Assembly: GCF_019175385.1 (NCBI RefSeq)
Contig: NC_083344.1
Location: 24,988,231 to 25,052,230, forward strand
DNA length: 64,000 bases
Source: Lycium barbarum
Taxonomy: Eukaryota > Streptophyta > Magnoliopsida > Solanales > Solanaceae
Direction of reading: 5' to 3'
The notes under the pieces were generated by a model. That model saw only the letters and a program-made list of their open reading frames with translations. It was not told the DNA's origin and ran no database searches. Every line of letters begins with the position of its first letter. Within the stretch, counting starts at the first letter, position 1. The position numbers and the translations under genes were made by a program. This document shows, piece after piece, positions 46,284 to 59,943 of this stretch.

Positions 46284-47917
46284 AAGGACATATTGAGGCA
46301 TGCACGAGCAGAGTAGTGAGAAACTATATGCAAATAAATCAATTTTTAAGATTCGATAGGTAAGTACACTAATCGACACTTGAAGGATCATAAACACGTT
46401 TCGAGTCAATCCGAGTTAGCATAAGAAAGTTATGGACGTTAACCCTTGTAGAACCCTTTTTGGAATAGGGACTCTCTATGCTTTGCTCGTTATTCAATCA
46501 AACAATAAGCTTGACTGTACTAAGTAGGCTAGAGTCAAGAAGTGAAGAAGAATCGTAAACAAGCTCGGAACTAAAGAATAGAGTTACCCCAAGACGCGTG
46601 TCATACCTTACTTAGCTCTAGGACATGCCAAAAGAAGGAAAGGGTAAGCCTTACATAGCTTGCCCGCTTCCTAAGCTAATCCGAACTTAAGTCTCGGCTT
46701 TCGGAAAATCTACAACAACGTCAAAAGATATCAAACATTAGCTATAGGTATTTAGGAATCCAGTTCTAAACTAGCAATCCACCTACAGAAATTTGGGCAA
46801 CATTTCCCCAATAAATTCAACCATCCCCGAGAATTCAACTCGGCCAAATCGTCAACAACAATACCAACAACCATATTGACCACTTCAACAATTAGTTCGA
46901 ATTGTATTCTAACGTTAGTAAAACTTTCTACATAATTCGATGGCATTTCATTTACATTCAAATCAACCACAACAACACAATCCACAATCTTCCAAGCTCA
47001 ATAAAAACAACAACACATTCCTTGCTCCCATGTTCATGAACTACACCAACAATTTACACGTTAACAACTTCATTCTCTTAACTACAAGAAACCATATTAG
47101 AATCACATTAATTTCTACAACAACCTACAAACAATTACAACGCCAACTTGAACCATTAAACCTCCATTGCATCATAGAATCCACAATAACAACAACAACT
47201 AAAATGCTAAGTAAAATTAATTCATCCCTTCCACACAACACAAACACCTACACGGCTACAACTCAACACACATAGTTTCATGAATTTCATCCATCTCTAC
47301 ACACTACAACATGCACAAATCATCCATGACACACGAAAGAGAAGGTTAAACCTTACCTTTTTCCACTTATCTTCTTACTTGGCTAGAGTTGTAATTTGCA
47401 CAAATGAATGGTTTGATTGCTCCAACAACTACTCCACGTTAGTAAGGACCTTCCAATTGGTTGAATTACTAGAAGAAAATATTCTTTTGATCAATTTTTC
47501 ATGGGACCAATTTCAGCTAGCCTTGGCCGAATGGTTCCCCTTTTTTTTTTCTCCAAGTTTCTTCAAGTTTCTAGAGTTGGAAAAGATGAATAATGAGCCT
47601 TGCTTGGTCATCACCCATATATATATAGATATATAATTACATAGCCCATACAAAGTGAACACATGCCCCACCTCATGGCTTGAAGCAATTGGCCAAGGCA
47701 TTGGTGGGAGCCCACACCAAGCCATACGGCAACTTATGGCTTTTTTTTTGTGGTTCTCGAAGAATTAATTTCCTAATTCCAAATTTTCCCTTAATATTCC
47801 ATACCAATAATATTCCTAAGTAACTTGTGTGTTAAACAAAATCGAAAGTATAGCCTTGTCCTTAACTTATCGCGATTTTCTTGAAATATCTGAATGTACA
47901 AAATGCGGGATATAACA

Positions 47918-47953
47918 TCCTCCCCCCCTTTAGAACATTCGTCCTCGAATGTC
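47918..47953 (-). other. Polypurine tract and 3' hairpin of D
   Basis: On the minus strand, ACATTCG/CGAATGT with an AGGA loop (47,953-47,934) is followed by AAAGGGGGGGAGGA and then the LTR start TGTTATATCC. Confidence 0.8.
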
Positions 47954-48049
47954 GGATTAGTTGTATAGGGTCTTATAAACACTTCGGGGGAATCTTTTTT
48001 TTCTTTATAGCTATCACACACAGTTCATCTATCAATCAACATAACCAAT

Positions 48050-51000
48050 TTAGAAATTTATTTTACCTGTAGGTATAGGAAACAAGTAAGGATACTTCTT
48101 CTTCATCTCTTCTTCAGCTTCCCAGGTCATCTCCTCCCTATTATTGTTCCGCCACACTACCTTAACGGAAGCCACATCTTTCGTACGCAGTCTTCTCACC
48201 TGATGATCCAGTATGGCTATCGGCTGCTCCTCGTAGGATAGCTCCTCTGTCACCTGGATATTATCTATGGGAAATACTCTGGAAGGGTCACCAATACATT
48301 TGCGAAGCAGAGACACGTGGAAGACTGGATGCACTGCTTCTAGATCAGATGGTAAATTTAATTCATAAGCGACCTTACCAACCTTACGAATAACCTGATA
48401 AGGTCCAATGTACCTCGGGCTAAGCTTTACCTTCCTGCCGAATCTCATAACACCCTTCATGGGTGACACTTTCAGAAATACCCAATCGCCAATCTGGAAC
48501 TCTAAATGTCGTCGTCGATTATCCGCATATGATTTATGTCGACTCTGAGCTGCTAGTAATCGTTCCCGAATGAGCTTCACTTTATCAACTGCTTGCTGAA
48601 CCATGTCTGGGCCAATTAACTTGGTTTCGCCAACGTCGAACCAACCAATCGGTAACCTGCACTTTCTACCATACAGAGCCTCATACGGTGCCATCTGGAT
48701 GCTGGAATGGTAGCTATTATTATAAGCAAACTCAATAAGTGGAAAATGATCATCCCAGCTACCCTTGAAGTCAATAACACAGGCCCGTAGCATATCTTCT
48801 AACGTCTGAATAGTACGCTCGGCCTGTCCGTCAGACTGCGGGTGGAATGCGGTACTAAGACTTACCTGGCTCCCCAATCCTTCTTGAAATGATCTCCAGA
48901 AGTTAGCTGCAAACTGAGCACCTCTGTCGAATATAATAGATGTGGGGATTCCGTGAAGTCTTACTATCTCCTTAATATATAACCGGGCATAATCCTCAGC
49001 CGAATAGGTGGTCCTGATTGGGAGAAAATGGGCGGATTTCGTCAGTCTATCAACAATAACCCATATAGAGTCATACTTCCGTGGAGTGTGCAGTAAACCT
49101 GTAATGAAATCCTTATTGATTACTTCCCACTTCCAAGTCGGAATCTCCATCTCCTGTAACAACCCACCAGGTTTTTGATGCTCGATCTTAACCTGTTGGC
49201 AATTTGGGCACTGAGCAACAAACTCTGCGATGTCCCTTTTCATACCATCCCACCAATATAAGAATCTGAGGTCGTGGTACATCTTTGTTGATCCCGGATG
49301 AACAGAATAGCGGGCATAATGTGCTTCTCCCATCACTTGTCGCCGCAGCCCCGCAACCTCAGGTACACATATTCTGCCTTTATGTAGTAGCACTCCATCA
49401 GGTGTAATCTCGAACGGAGTCTTTCCTCTTTCAAGGGCTGTGTCCCTATATTGTGCCAGAACAGGGTCCTCATATTGACGTCGCTTTACTTCGTCCCTAA
49501 TAGAGGACTCAACAACTTCTCGGACAGAAACCCCAGTATCTCCAGAGCCAGCCAAACGGACTCCAAGACTAGCTAGCTAGTAAATCTCATGAACTATTTC
49601 TTTTCTTCCGGGCTGCACGTCCGTCAGGCTGCCCATAGACTTACGACGAAGTGCATCTGCTACTACATTGGCTTTTCCAGGGTGATACAGAATATCAACA
49701 TCGTAGTCCTTCAGCAACTCTAGCCACCTTCTTTGCCTCAAATTCAGCTCCTTCTACTTAAAAATATACTGAAGGCTCTTGTGGTCTGTATAAATATCGA
49801 CATGGACGCCATATAGATAATGTCTCCATATTTTTAAAGCATGAATTACTGCTGCTAGCTCCAGATCATGAGTAGGATAGTTTCTTTCATGCTTTTTGAG
49901 CTGCCGGGAGGCGTAAGCTATAACCCTGCCATGCTGCATTAATACACAACCTATCCCAACACCGGAAGCATCGCAATAAATGGCATAACCGTCTGGTCCC
50001 TCGGGGAGAGTCAGAACTGGAGTTGTAGTCAACTTTTGTTTTAGCAACTGGAAGCTTCGTTCGCAAGCATCAGTCCACTGGAACTTAGCTGCCTTTTGAG
50101 TCAGCTTCGTTAATGGCGCTGCAATCGAAGCGAACTTCTCCACAAATCTTCTATAATATCCTGCCAATCCTAGAAAACTACGTACCTCAGTAGGGGTTGT
50201 CGGTCTCGGTCAAGCCTTCACAGCCTCAATTTTTTGTGTATCCACCCGAAGGCCATCAGCTCCAATGATATGCCCCAAAAATGCCACCGAAGTAAACCAG
50301 AATTCACATTTAGAGAATTTAGCATACAATTTCTGGTGCCGGAGTACCCCAAGTACCGCCCTCAGGTGATCTGCGTGCTCCTCTTCTGATCGTGAATAGA
50401 CCAGGATATCATCAATAAATACAATCACGAATATATCTAGGAACGGCTTGAATACCCGGTTCATCAGGTCTATAAACACTGCTGGAGCATTGGTCAGCCC
50501 AAAGGACATCACCCTAAACTCGTAGTGCCCGTATCGGGTCTTGAATGCAGTCTTTGGGATATCTGGCTCTCTTATCCGCACCTGATGGTAGCCTGACCGC
50601 AAGTCTATCTTCGAGAAACACTTAGCACCCTGCAATTGGTCAAATAAATCATCGATTCTGGGGAGGGGATATTTATTCTTTATAGTCACCTTGTTCAGCT
50701 GCCTATAATCAATACACATCCGTAGCGACCCATATTTCTTCCTCACGAACAGTACCGGCGCTCCCTAAGGTGATGTACTGGGCCTGATAAAGCCCTTCTC
50801 TAACAAATCCCTCAGCTGCTCCTTCAATTCTTTCAGTTCTGCAGGTGCTATTCTGTAGGGAGGAATAGATATAGGCTGAGTATCTGGCAGCACATCTATC
50901 GTGAACTCTATCTCCCGCTCAGGTGGAAGACCTGGAAGCTCGTCTGGAAATACATCCGGAAATTCATTGACTACCGGGACCGACTGAAGAGTGGGTGCCT

Positions 51001-52337
51001 CTGCTTTCGTGTCATGCACACGAACCAAATGATAAATATACCCCTTCTTAATCATCTTTCTGGCCTTGAGGTATGAAATAAACTTACCCCTCGGCGATGT
51101 TGTACTTCCCGTCCACTCTAAAAAGGGTTCTCTTGGAAACTGGAAGCGAACTACTTTCTTCTGACAGTCGACGTTGGCATAACAAGAAGCTAGCCAGTCC
51201 ATACCCATAATAACATCAAATTCAGTCATATCTAGCTCTATCAGATCCGCTTTGGTGCAACGGCCATATATATCTATGGAACAGTCTCTATATACTCGCC
51301 TTGCTATAACGGAATCTCCTACCGGTATAGCTACCTCGAACGGTTCTATCGGTTCGGGCTCTATCCCAATTCTACTAGCAACCAGGGGAGAAATATATGA
51401 TAAAGTAGAGCCTGGGTCTATCAATGCATATACATCTCGGGAGAAGATCAATAATATACCTGTAACCACATTTGGTGACACCTCCTAGTCCTGTCGACTG
51501 GCCAAGGCATATATGTGGTTCGAAGGACCGCTAGAACCAGGAGCTCTGCCACGACCTCTACCGCGGCCTACTGGTGTCGGCATACCCTGCTCCGTAGGGC
51601 GCATAGCTACAGAGGAGGAAGATGAACCAGCAACTGACCCAGTGGGCTGGGCTGGACCACCTGGACTACCCTCAAACGGACACTCCCTCATGATATGGCC
51701 TTGACGGCCACAAGCAAAACATGCACCGGTATCGAGACGGCATTCCCCCAGATGGCGCCTGCCGCACCGAGGGCACTGAGGCATGGGTGGCCTCGTCTGA
51801 CTGAACCCTCTGCTCAACTGCGAACCCGTAGCCCTGGAGCTCTGACCAGTTCCTGAATATCCTGTGCTATCGAGTCTCTTACCAGTAAACTGTGGGGGTG
51901 CACTCCGTGCTGGCTGAGAAGGATGCCTGGTATGCTGTTGAGGTTGCCCGCCTCGAAACTCCCCGGAATAACTAGCTGATATAGCCCTCTTGGGCTGGCC
52001 CCTGTCACGATCTCTATCGGGCTGGCGTCCTCTGTGTCGATCCTCCATCCCCTGCGCATACGCCGGTACCCGAGCGATGTACATCCCTGGCTAGGAAGCC
52101 ACTGCCATGCAGTTATCAACCAGATAATGATCCAACCCCATCACATATCGATGCATCCTATCAGTCATATCAGCTACAATAGTGGGTGCATATCAATCCA
52201 AAGAGTCGAACTCTAGGCTGTACTCCCGAACGCTTCTGCCCCTCTGTCTCAACTGTAGGAATCTGTCAACCCTAGCTCGCCGCACCTCAGGAGGAAGAAA
52301 GTGGCCGAGAAAGGCCTCTGTAAATTCATCCCACACC
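48050..52337 (-). pseudogene. gag C-terminus and pol of element D, broken
   Basis: On the minus strand this continues the gag N-terminus at 61,923-62,488 after removal of E. It includes the gag core end (HFLPPEVRRARVDRFL), zinc knuckles (CPRCGRRHLGEC and CFACGRQGHIMREC, about 51,680-51,780), protease ([10 protein letters not shown]), RT with intact FIDDILVYS, RNase H, integrase (HPGSTKMYHDL...CPNC; ITGLLHTPRKYDSIW; IIFDRGAQF, where relatives read SDRG), and a chromodomain-like tail rich in Lys and Trp ending at the TAA at 48,050-48,052. Seven in-frame stops are visible on plus at 52,193, 52,091, 51,485, 50,765, 50,210, 49,754 and 49,577. Little else is damaged: the last 501 codons (49,555-48,050) are open. 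Confidence 0.93.
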
Positions 52338-52342
52338 GCAGG
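52338..52342. repeat. Target-site duplication of E (left copy)
   Basis: GCAGG, repeated at 61,918-61,922. Within D it lies inside gag codons, and the reading frame is continuous across the site when one copy and E are removed. Confidence 0.93.
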
Positions 52343-52644
52343 TGTCACGACCCGGCTAGGGGGCCGCGACGAGCACCCGGTGCTACCCCACCCGGGCACC
52401 CCTTATCGTACATAACATAACATCTAGGTGAACCATAAGTCAATTTGTGCTTTTCTTATCGTTAATCATACTGATCCTATTAGACGACCATCATCATTTA
52501 ACATATCATAGGTATCTATGCCACATCATAAGTACAAGGCCGACGAAGCCAACAAAAGATATACAAAACATGGGCCGACATGGCCGAACATCTCTACCCA
52601 CATACACATGACTACGAGCCTCTAAGAGTATGGCATTTCGTATG

Positions 52645-52842
52645 AGGGGGACAGGACCCCGCTATGCCCATAATTATATACACAAAAGAATAAGTACCCA
52701 AAAGCTACGGCTCCGAAAGAAAAGGAGCTCTGCTATGAAATCTCTGAATAAGTAGCTATAGATCAAGTCTGTCTCCCTGTGCACCTGCGGGCATGACGCA
52801 GCGTCCACAAATAAAAGGACGTCAGTACGAAGAATGTACTGA
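52645..52842 (-). promoter_or_regulatory. LTR hairpin module, E 3' LTR
   Basis: H5 is GGGG/CCCC near 52,646-52,661. H4 is GCTCC/GGAGC (52710-52714 with 52724-52728). H3 is CTGCG/CGCAG (52785-52789 with 52797-52801). H2 is CGTCC/GGACG (52802-52806 with 52817-52821). H1 is TCAGTAC/GTACTGA (52822-52828 with 52836-52842). Confidence 0.62.
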
Positions 52843-54173
52843 GTATGTAAAGCATGATCAACATCAATATAGAAGCATAATAGATATCATATGAAAATAG
52901 CATAGGAGGAGAGACAGTAATATCATCATCATCATGTCGCTTACTTGCATACATCGTCGTTTGTATCCCATAATAATACTCGTACCATACTTGTGCTCAT
53001 ATACGTATACATGTCCTTATTCGTATCCTTATACATAGTCTTATCACATTCATATTCATATTATATACATAGTCATTTCATATATATAGCATTTACATAG
53101 CATACCCGACCTCATAGGATCGGTGTCTTATACATGCTTGGCCAACCAAGGCTCAAGGTCATACATACCTAGCCCTACCAAGGCATCAGGGTTATCCGTA
53201 CCATCTGCAGAGGTGTGCGCGCATTTCGTAATCGTATACATACATTATACATAGTCATATACATATAGTCTTACCCGGCATCATAAGCTCGGGGCCTTAT
53301 CATAGCCCTTCATAGGCATACATATACATATATCGTAGCTCGTAAGCATCTCTAGTCTCATTTTACTCTCATCATCATTACTATCCTCATCATTATCGTT
53401 ACATTTACATTATAGACTTACTCGTCATATGAGGAACGTAGTATAATCATAGTACATATCAAGGGTCGTGAGCTAATGAGCTCAGAATGTCAACCATGTG
53501 AAGACAACATACTCATATAGAGGAATTTAGGAATTTGGCCAAGAACCATGCCTTATGAAAGAAGGGTTAGCCTTACATACCTTTCCGTCGAACTATTCTA
53601 CACTTGCACGTTCCCTTCCAATGCTAGCGTTTATACCTTCATTAATATCATAACAATGGCCATTAGTCATTCACATTATCCACATTATCTAGATTCCTCA
53701 ATTTGCCTCTAATTCACCCACATTCATGATTATAACACCCATCTTCGTCCATTCGTCTAAAGTGTTTAGTTCATGATCTTAATACCATTTATAACACATT
53801 CATATCACAACACAACAACATTCATAACTCAATTCAAACTATTTCTCAAAATGTCACTATTTATCATTCATGACCTAGTTGACCACATTTTCTACAATCC
53901 ATGTATTTTAATTCTCCAATACCTTAAACATCTTGTAAAAATCATGAATCTTACCTTAGAAGTTGTAGGAACAAGCTTTGGTTGATAATACTCTTCTTTG
54001 AGGAAAACCCTAGTTTTTCTCCATTTGGATTTCTTGACTTGGATGATCCTTGATTCACTTGTCTTAATGTTATTGATGGCTTATAATCCTTGAAAACTCA
54101 TATAATAAATGTAGAGAGAAGTTCTAGAGAGAAGTGGTGTAATGTTGTAATGAAATAAAATAAGTCTTGATCC

Positions 54174-54590
54174 TCATATTTAATGAATTGGAAAATCTGT
54201 GCTGGGTGAACAGTGGTCGTCCATGGAGGTTTACGGCCCGTATTCCACTTTACGGACCGTCCCTCATGGTCGTCTTTAAGCTTAAGCAGGACCAGAGACT
54301 TTGGCCTGCATGCATGGTGATTTACGACCATGGTTTACAGGCCGTAAATCACTTTACGGTCCGTCCACCAGGTCGTATTATACCTCTTCCTCAGCTGGCA
54401 GAGAGTTGAAGTTTGGCATGCCAGTTTACGACCTGGCAATTTACAGACCGTATACCAGTTTACGGTCCGTATTTGCACTTTACGACCACTGGAAGAAGGC
54501 TGAAGCTTTTGCATGGCAGTTTACGACTACCAGTTTACGGACCGTGTTGCACTTTACGGTCTGTATTTTGCAATATACGACCACTGGGCA
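54174..54590 (-). promoter_or_regulatory. U3 palindrome array of E 3' LTR
   Basis: About ten words of the type TTTACGGACCGT or TTTACGACC occur between 54,223 and 54,585, many as inverted pairs. They are a relative of the TATACGGACCGTATA word in A, B and F. A weak TTAAATAT follows on the minus strand near 54,182-54,175. Confidence 0.5.
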
Positions 54591-54751
54591 GTTTTGCCAA
54601 CTTTCAATTTTTCTCATTTCTCGACTTTTCATTCTAATCATCCACATCCCTTCACATACATTTCCCATGAAACATTATACACTCGCACTCCTCGCACACA
54701 TCATTAGTTCATTTACTTGCGTACCAACGGGAAATTTTTCGAGGTGTAACA

Positions 54752-54787
54752 TTCTACCCCCCTTAGGAACATTCGTCCTCGAATGTT
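54752..54787 (-). other. Polypurine tract and 3' hairpin of E
   Basis: AACATTCG/CGAATGTT (8 pairs, 54768-54775 with 54780-54787) has an AGGA loop on the coding strand. It is followed by AAGGGGGGTAGAA and the LTR start. Confidence 0.82.
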
Positions 54788-54958
54788 AAAGGCTTGGGGA
54801 AATTCCATAAAAATTTCGCCAGAGTTTCCTCTGTAATGTGGCACTACCACCCTTTCACAACAACCCACAATAACAATGCCTCACAGGGCAATAATACAAC
54901 AGCACTAGAAATTTGGCCACACACGACCTGAATGTATAAAAGGGAAAACATGCATACC

Positions 54959-57900
54959 TTATGATTTTGATGTCTCATCTTGGACTTCTTCCAAGGGCTG
55001 AAATAAATGTGGGTATTTGGATCGCATATTCTCTTCTGGTTCCCATGTCATTTCCTCTCGATTGTAATTTCTCCACAGAACCTTAATTGAGGCCACTTCT
55101 TTGTTTCTAAGCCTCCGTATCTAATATGGCAATGGGTATTTCATCATAAGTTAACTTTTCTGTCACTTGAATATCATTCACTGGGACGATCCTCGTAGGA
55201 TCTCCAACACACTTCCGAAGCATCGAGACATGAAATACTGGATGGACTGACTCCAAATCTGGAGGTAGATCTAGCTCATAGGCCACTTTGCCTATTTTGC
55301 GCACAATTTCGTATGGCCCAATATACCGGGGATTGAGCTTCCCCTTTATGCCAAATCTCATCACGCCCTTCATCGGCGACACTTTCAAGAATACTCAATC
55401 TTTCACTTCGAACTCTAAGTCTCTTCGACGATTATCCGCATAGGACTTCTGACGACTTTGAGCCGCTAGCAACCGATCTTGTATGAGCTTAACTTTTTCT
55501 ATTGCTTGCTGGACCTAGTCTGGCCCTATCAACTTAGCTTCTCCGGTTTCAAACCACCCAACTGGGGATCTACACTTTCGCCTATATAGAGCCTCATACG
55601 GTGCCATTTGAATGCTAGAATGATAACTGTTATTGTAAGCAAACTCAATGAGTGGCAAATGGTCATCCCAATTTCCTCCAAAATCTATCATACATGCCCG
55701 TAACATATCTTCAAGAGTCTGAATAGTACGTTCAGCTTTCCCATCGGTCTGGGGGTGAAATGTCGTGCTTAGGCGCACTTGGGTCCCTAAACCTTCTTGG
55801 AAAGACCCCCAAAACTTGGCTGTAAACTCAGTTCCTCTATCGGAGATAATAGATACCGGAACGCCATGGAGTCTCACTATCTCTTTAAGATAAAGCTTTG
55901 CATAATCTTCTGCCACATAGGTTGTCCTGACCGGTAAGAAATGAGCTGACTTTGTGAGTCTATCCACGATCACCCATATGGAATCATTCTTACGTCGAGA
56001 ACGGGGTAACCCTGTAATGAAATCCATATTAATCACTTCCCACTTCCAAGTTGGGATTTCTATAGCTTGCAATAAGCCACCCGGCTTTTGGTGTTCTATC
56101 TTCACTTGTTGGCAATTAGGACACTGAGCTACGAATTCCGCTACGTCTTTCTTCATCCCATTCCACCAATATATAGTCTTAAGATCATGATACATTTTCG
56201 TCGCTCCGGGGTGAACGGAGTAACGGGAACAATGAGCTTCTCTCAAAATCTGATGGCGTAGACCTGCCACATCGGGAACACATAACCTGCCTCGACATCG
56301 GAGAACTCCGTCTTCCGAAATGTCAAATGATGACCCCTCCTTCTGAGGGAGTGTATCTCTGTACTGCATTAGCATAGGATCCTCATATTGTCGCTCTTTT
56401 ACTTCCGCTACTAACGATGAAACTGCTGAATTCTGAATAGTAGCTCCGCTGCTACCTGAGTCCACCACTCAGACTCCTAGGCTAGCTAACTGCTGAAGAT
56501 CACGGGCCATCTCTTTCTTTTCTGGTCGTACATCACTTAGACTTCCCATCGACCTACGGCTAAGAGCATCAGCCACAACATTTGCCTTTCTGGGGTGGTA
56601 CAGGATTTCAACATCATAGTCTTTTAGCAACTCTAGCCATCGTCGTTGCCGCAAATTCAACTCTTTCTGCTTGAAGATGTACTGGAGACTCTTATGATCT
56701 ATATAAATATCTACGTGGACACCATATAAGTAATGTCTCCATATCATTAAAGCATGGACCACCGCGGCCAATTCTAAGTCATGGGTAGGATAATTCTGCT
56801 CATGTTTCCGTAATTGTCTAGAAGCATACGCAATCACCTTACCATTTTGCATCAATACACAGCCTAGCCCGATGCCTGAAGCATCACAATAAATGACATA
56901 TCCTTCCAATCCCTCTGGAAGTGTCAAGACTGGGGCTGAAGTCAGTCGGTCTTTCAACTCTTGGAAACTACGCTCGCAAGCATCTGTCCATTGAAACTTA
57001 GCTGACTTCTGAGTCAACTTGGTGAGCGGTGCAGAAATAGAAGAGAAACCCTCAACAAACCTTCTGTAATAACCTTCTAAGCCTAAAAAGCTACGAACCT
57101 CCGTAGGGGTCGTGGGCCTTGGCCAAGTCTTCACTGCCTCAATCTTTTGGCTATCCACTCGAATACCGTCAGTTGCAACAATGTGGCCCAGAAATGCCAC
57201 TGAGTTCAACCAAAACTCGCAGTTGGAAAACTTTGCGAATAACTCTCGAGTTCGAAGAACTCCAAGGACAATACGCAAGTGATCCGCATGTTCTGCCTCG
57301 GATCTAGAATAAACTAGGATATCATCGATGAATACAATCACGAATAGATCCAGAAAAGGCCTGAATACATTGTTCATTAAGTCCATAAACATTGTCAGTG
57401 CATTAGTTAGCCCAAACGACATTACTCGGAACTCGAAATGGCCATATCTTGTTCTGAAAGCTGTCTTAGGGATATCTTTCTCCCTAACTCTTACTTGGTG
57501 ATACCCGGACCTCAAATCAATCTTTGAAAACCATTTGGCACCTTGCAATTGATCAAATAACTCATCAATCCTTGGGAGGGATACTTGTTCTTAATTGTCA
57601 CTTTATTCAATTGCCGATAATCAATGCACATTCTCAAGGAGCCATCCTTCTTCCGGACGAACAACACGGGTGCTCCCCACGGGGATGAACTAGGCCTAAT
57701 GAAGCCTTTTTCAAGCAAGTCTTTTAATTGTTCCTTCAACTCTTTCAACTCTGCAGGTGCCATCCTATAGGGAGGAATAGATATGGGTTTAGTGTCTGGC
57801 AACACGTCAATAGCAAAATCAATCTCCCGCTCGGGAGGAAGGCCTGGAAGCTCTTCTGGGAACACATCCAGAAATTCATTCAGTACCGGAACTGACTGAA

Positions 57901-59749
57901 GAGTCGGCGACTCAGCTTCTATATCTTGAACTCGTACTAGGTGATAAATGCACCCTTTCGTGATCATCTTCCTTGCCTTTAGATAGGAGATAAACCTACA
58001 TTTTGGTGATGCCGAATTTCCTTTCCATTCTAAGACTGGTTCTCCCGGAAATTGGAAATGAACCATCTTCATTCTACAATCAACATTGGCATAACAAGAA
58101 GCCAACCAATCCATGCCCATAATGACATCGAAATCTACCATCTCTAGCTCATGCAAATCAATCACGGTGCGACGATCACAAATCACAATCACACAATTCC
58201 TATATACTCGTCTAGCTATTACCGAGTCACCCACGGGTGTACACACCTCAAAAGGTTTGATAGACTCCGGCTCAATTATAAATCGACCCGCAATATATGG
58301 AGTAACATATGATAATGTGGAGCCCGGATCAATCAAAGCATACACATCATGAGAGAATACCGATAATATACCTGTGACCACGTCAGGAGAAGACTCAAGA
58401 TCTTGGCGTCCAGCCAAAGCATAAATACGGTGCTGAGAACCGCTAGTACTGGGAGCTCTCCCTCTGCCTTTACCATGGCCAGCTGGCGCATGTGAACCTG
58501 GCCCCGTAGGGCGTACAGATACCGAAGATCCGGCTACCGACCCTGATGGCTGGGTCCTACCTCTACCATGTACTGAGGGGCAATCACGCATAATATGGTC
58601 TGTCCGACCACATGAATAGCAATCATCTGAACCAAATCGGCATCGACCCCAATGCATCTTCCCACACTGGGAACACGGTGGTACGGGTGGCCTTGACTGG
58701 CCCAAATCACCTCTGAACTGAGGTCCTTTATAACTCGGACTCGGCCCTGAACGAGCAGATCTATCAAGTCCCTGGCCTGAAAATCGTGGAGGTGGACTGG
58801 TCGTAGAATAGCCTGAATGGCTGGGAAGCTGCTGTCTGTGTCCACCCCTGGACTCGCTCCTCGAACCCGAAGGTTTGGCCCTCTTGTTATGGCCCCTAAC
58901 CTGCTCACGTTCATTTCTCCACTTCTGTAGGTGTTCCTCTAATTCCTGAGCATGTGCCTGAATGCGTGCAATATCCATGCCATCCTGAAGGGATGCAGTT
59001 AAGCATTTATCCATCAAGTGTGGCCCTAGGCCTTTCACAAACCGGTGCAGCCGATCGCCCATATCTGCTACCATGGCCGAAGCATACCTAGCCAAGGAAT
59101 TGAAACGGAGACTATACTCTGTAGCACTCATGCTACCTTGCCTCAGATTTAAGAATTTATCGGCCCTAGCTCGCTGAACTTCTGGAGGCATGTAGTGACG
59201 GAGAAAAGCGTCGACAAACTCTTGCCATACCGGCGGAGGTGCATTGGCTCCCCGCGAAGCCATCCATACTGTATACCACTGGATCGAGATATCTCTCAAT
59301 CTATAGGACGCTAGCTCTACCGACTCAGTGTCTGAAGCATGTATCAACCGGAGCGTCCTTAGCATACCATCAATAAAGTCCTGGGGATCCTCCTCCAGTT
59401 TTGACCCAAAGAATTCCGGGGGTTTCAAAGCAATGAAGTCACGGGCCCTTGCACTAACAGCCCTGTCACCTTGCCCTGCGCTTGGCCTCTGAGTCTGGGC
59501 CGCAACCAACTGAGTCAACAAATTAATGGCCTCTCTCACGTCTTGGCCCGAAGCATTCGGTGGAGGAGCTGGAGATGGGGCTGAGGCTCCCACATGCTCC
59601 TCGGTAATAGGCACTGTCTGGGAGGACTGAGATTGAGCCGCACTCTAGGACTCATCTTCCTCTACTACCGGTGGCGGTGCTCTTTCAGCCCGTTTTTCTG
59701 CCACCGTCTTGCCCTTTTGGGCTGCTGTAGCCTTTTTCTTTTTAGGCAT
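54959..59749 (-). pseudogene. gag-pol of element E, broken but well preserved
   Basis: Start at the ATG of MPKKKK (59,749-59,747). The N-terminal 34 codons end in a TAG at 59,647-59,645. From 59,614 to 57,512 a single frame carries the gag core, the zinc knuckle [14 protein letters not shown], protease (DPGSTLSYV) and RT up to the RQLNKV block. A one-base deletion near 57,583 then shifts the frame. RT resumes and includes FIDDILVYS, followed by RNase H ([20 protein letters not shown]) to a TGA at 56,471. The integrase zinc finger and catalytic core are open to a TAG at 55,517. A TGA follows at 55,397 and an 8-base deletion near 55,120 breaks the chromodomain tail. The tail ends at 54,959. Confidence 0.94.
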
Positions 59750-59943
59750 CTTTGAAATACACAACACACGATTTAGGAACAAGAACTTCTTACATCATAG
59801 CTCTATCGCACGATTCTTAGGAAGAAAGAAGGTCATATATTCCTAAAATGTCCGCAGCTTCTCGTTTATAAGTGTGGCGCGCAACACTCCCATAACCAAG
59901 ACTCTACTAGACACGGCTCGTAGACACATCCTAGGACTAAACT

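Larger units (their letters stand above)
45390..47917 (-). mobile_element. 3' LTR of D
   Basis: This LTR of 2528 bases starts TGTCACGACCCAACC and ends GCGGGATATAACA. Open frames inside it (for example 47,280-47,636 on plus) are incidental. A TATATATATA stretch at about 47,618-47,635, upstream words TTGGCCAA and GGGCTCCCAC, and a T-rich leader suggest the promoter side. Confidence 0.92.
52343..54751 (-). mobile_element. 3' LTR of E
   Basis: This LTR of 2409 bases starts TGTCACGACCCGGC and ends GAGGTGTAACA. It keeps the block of about 450 bases (53,003-53,452) with CGAGCCTTGG-type minirepeats that the 5' LTR lacks. Confidence 0.93.

Noticed and set aside
47280..47636. 118-codon open frame on the plus strand
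   Set aside because: It is antisense in the D 3' LTR over the promoter region, with no recognisable domain.
53773..53985. Same short protein at 53,773-53,985 and 60,940-61,152
   Set aside because: The two are the paired LTRs of E, so identity reflects LTR duplication, not conserved coding.
54959..59749. E as a functional autonomous retrotransposon
   Set aside because: There is a stop in the gag N-terminus, a frameshift in RT, stops in and after integrase and a deletion in the chromodomain tail.
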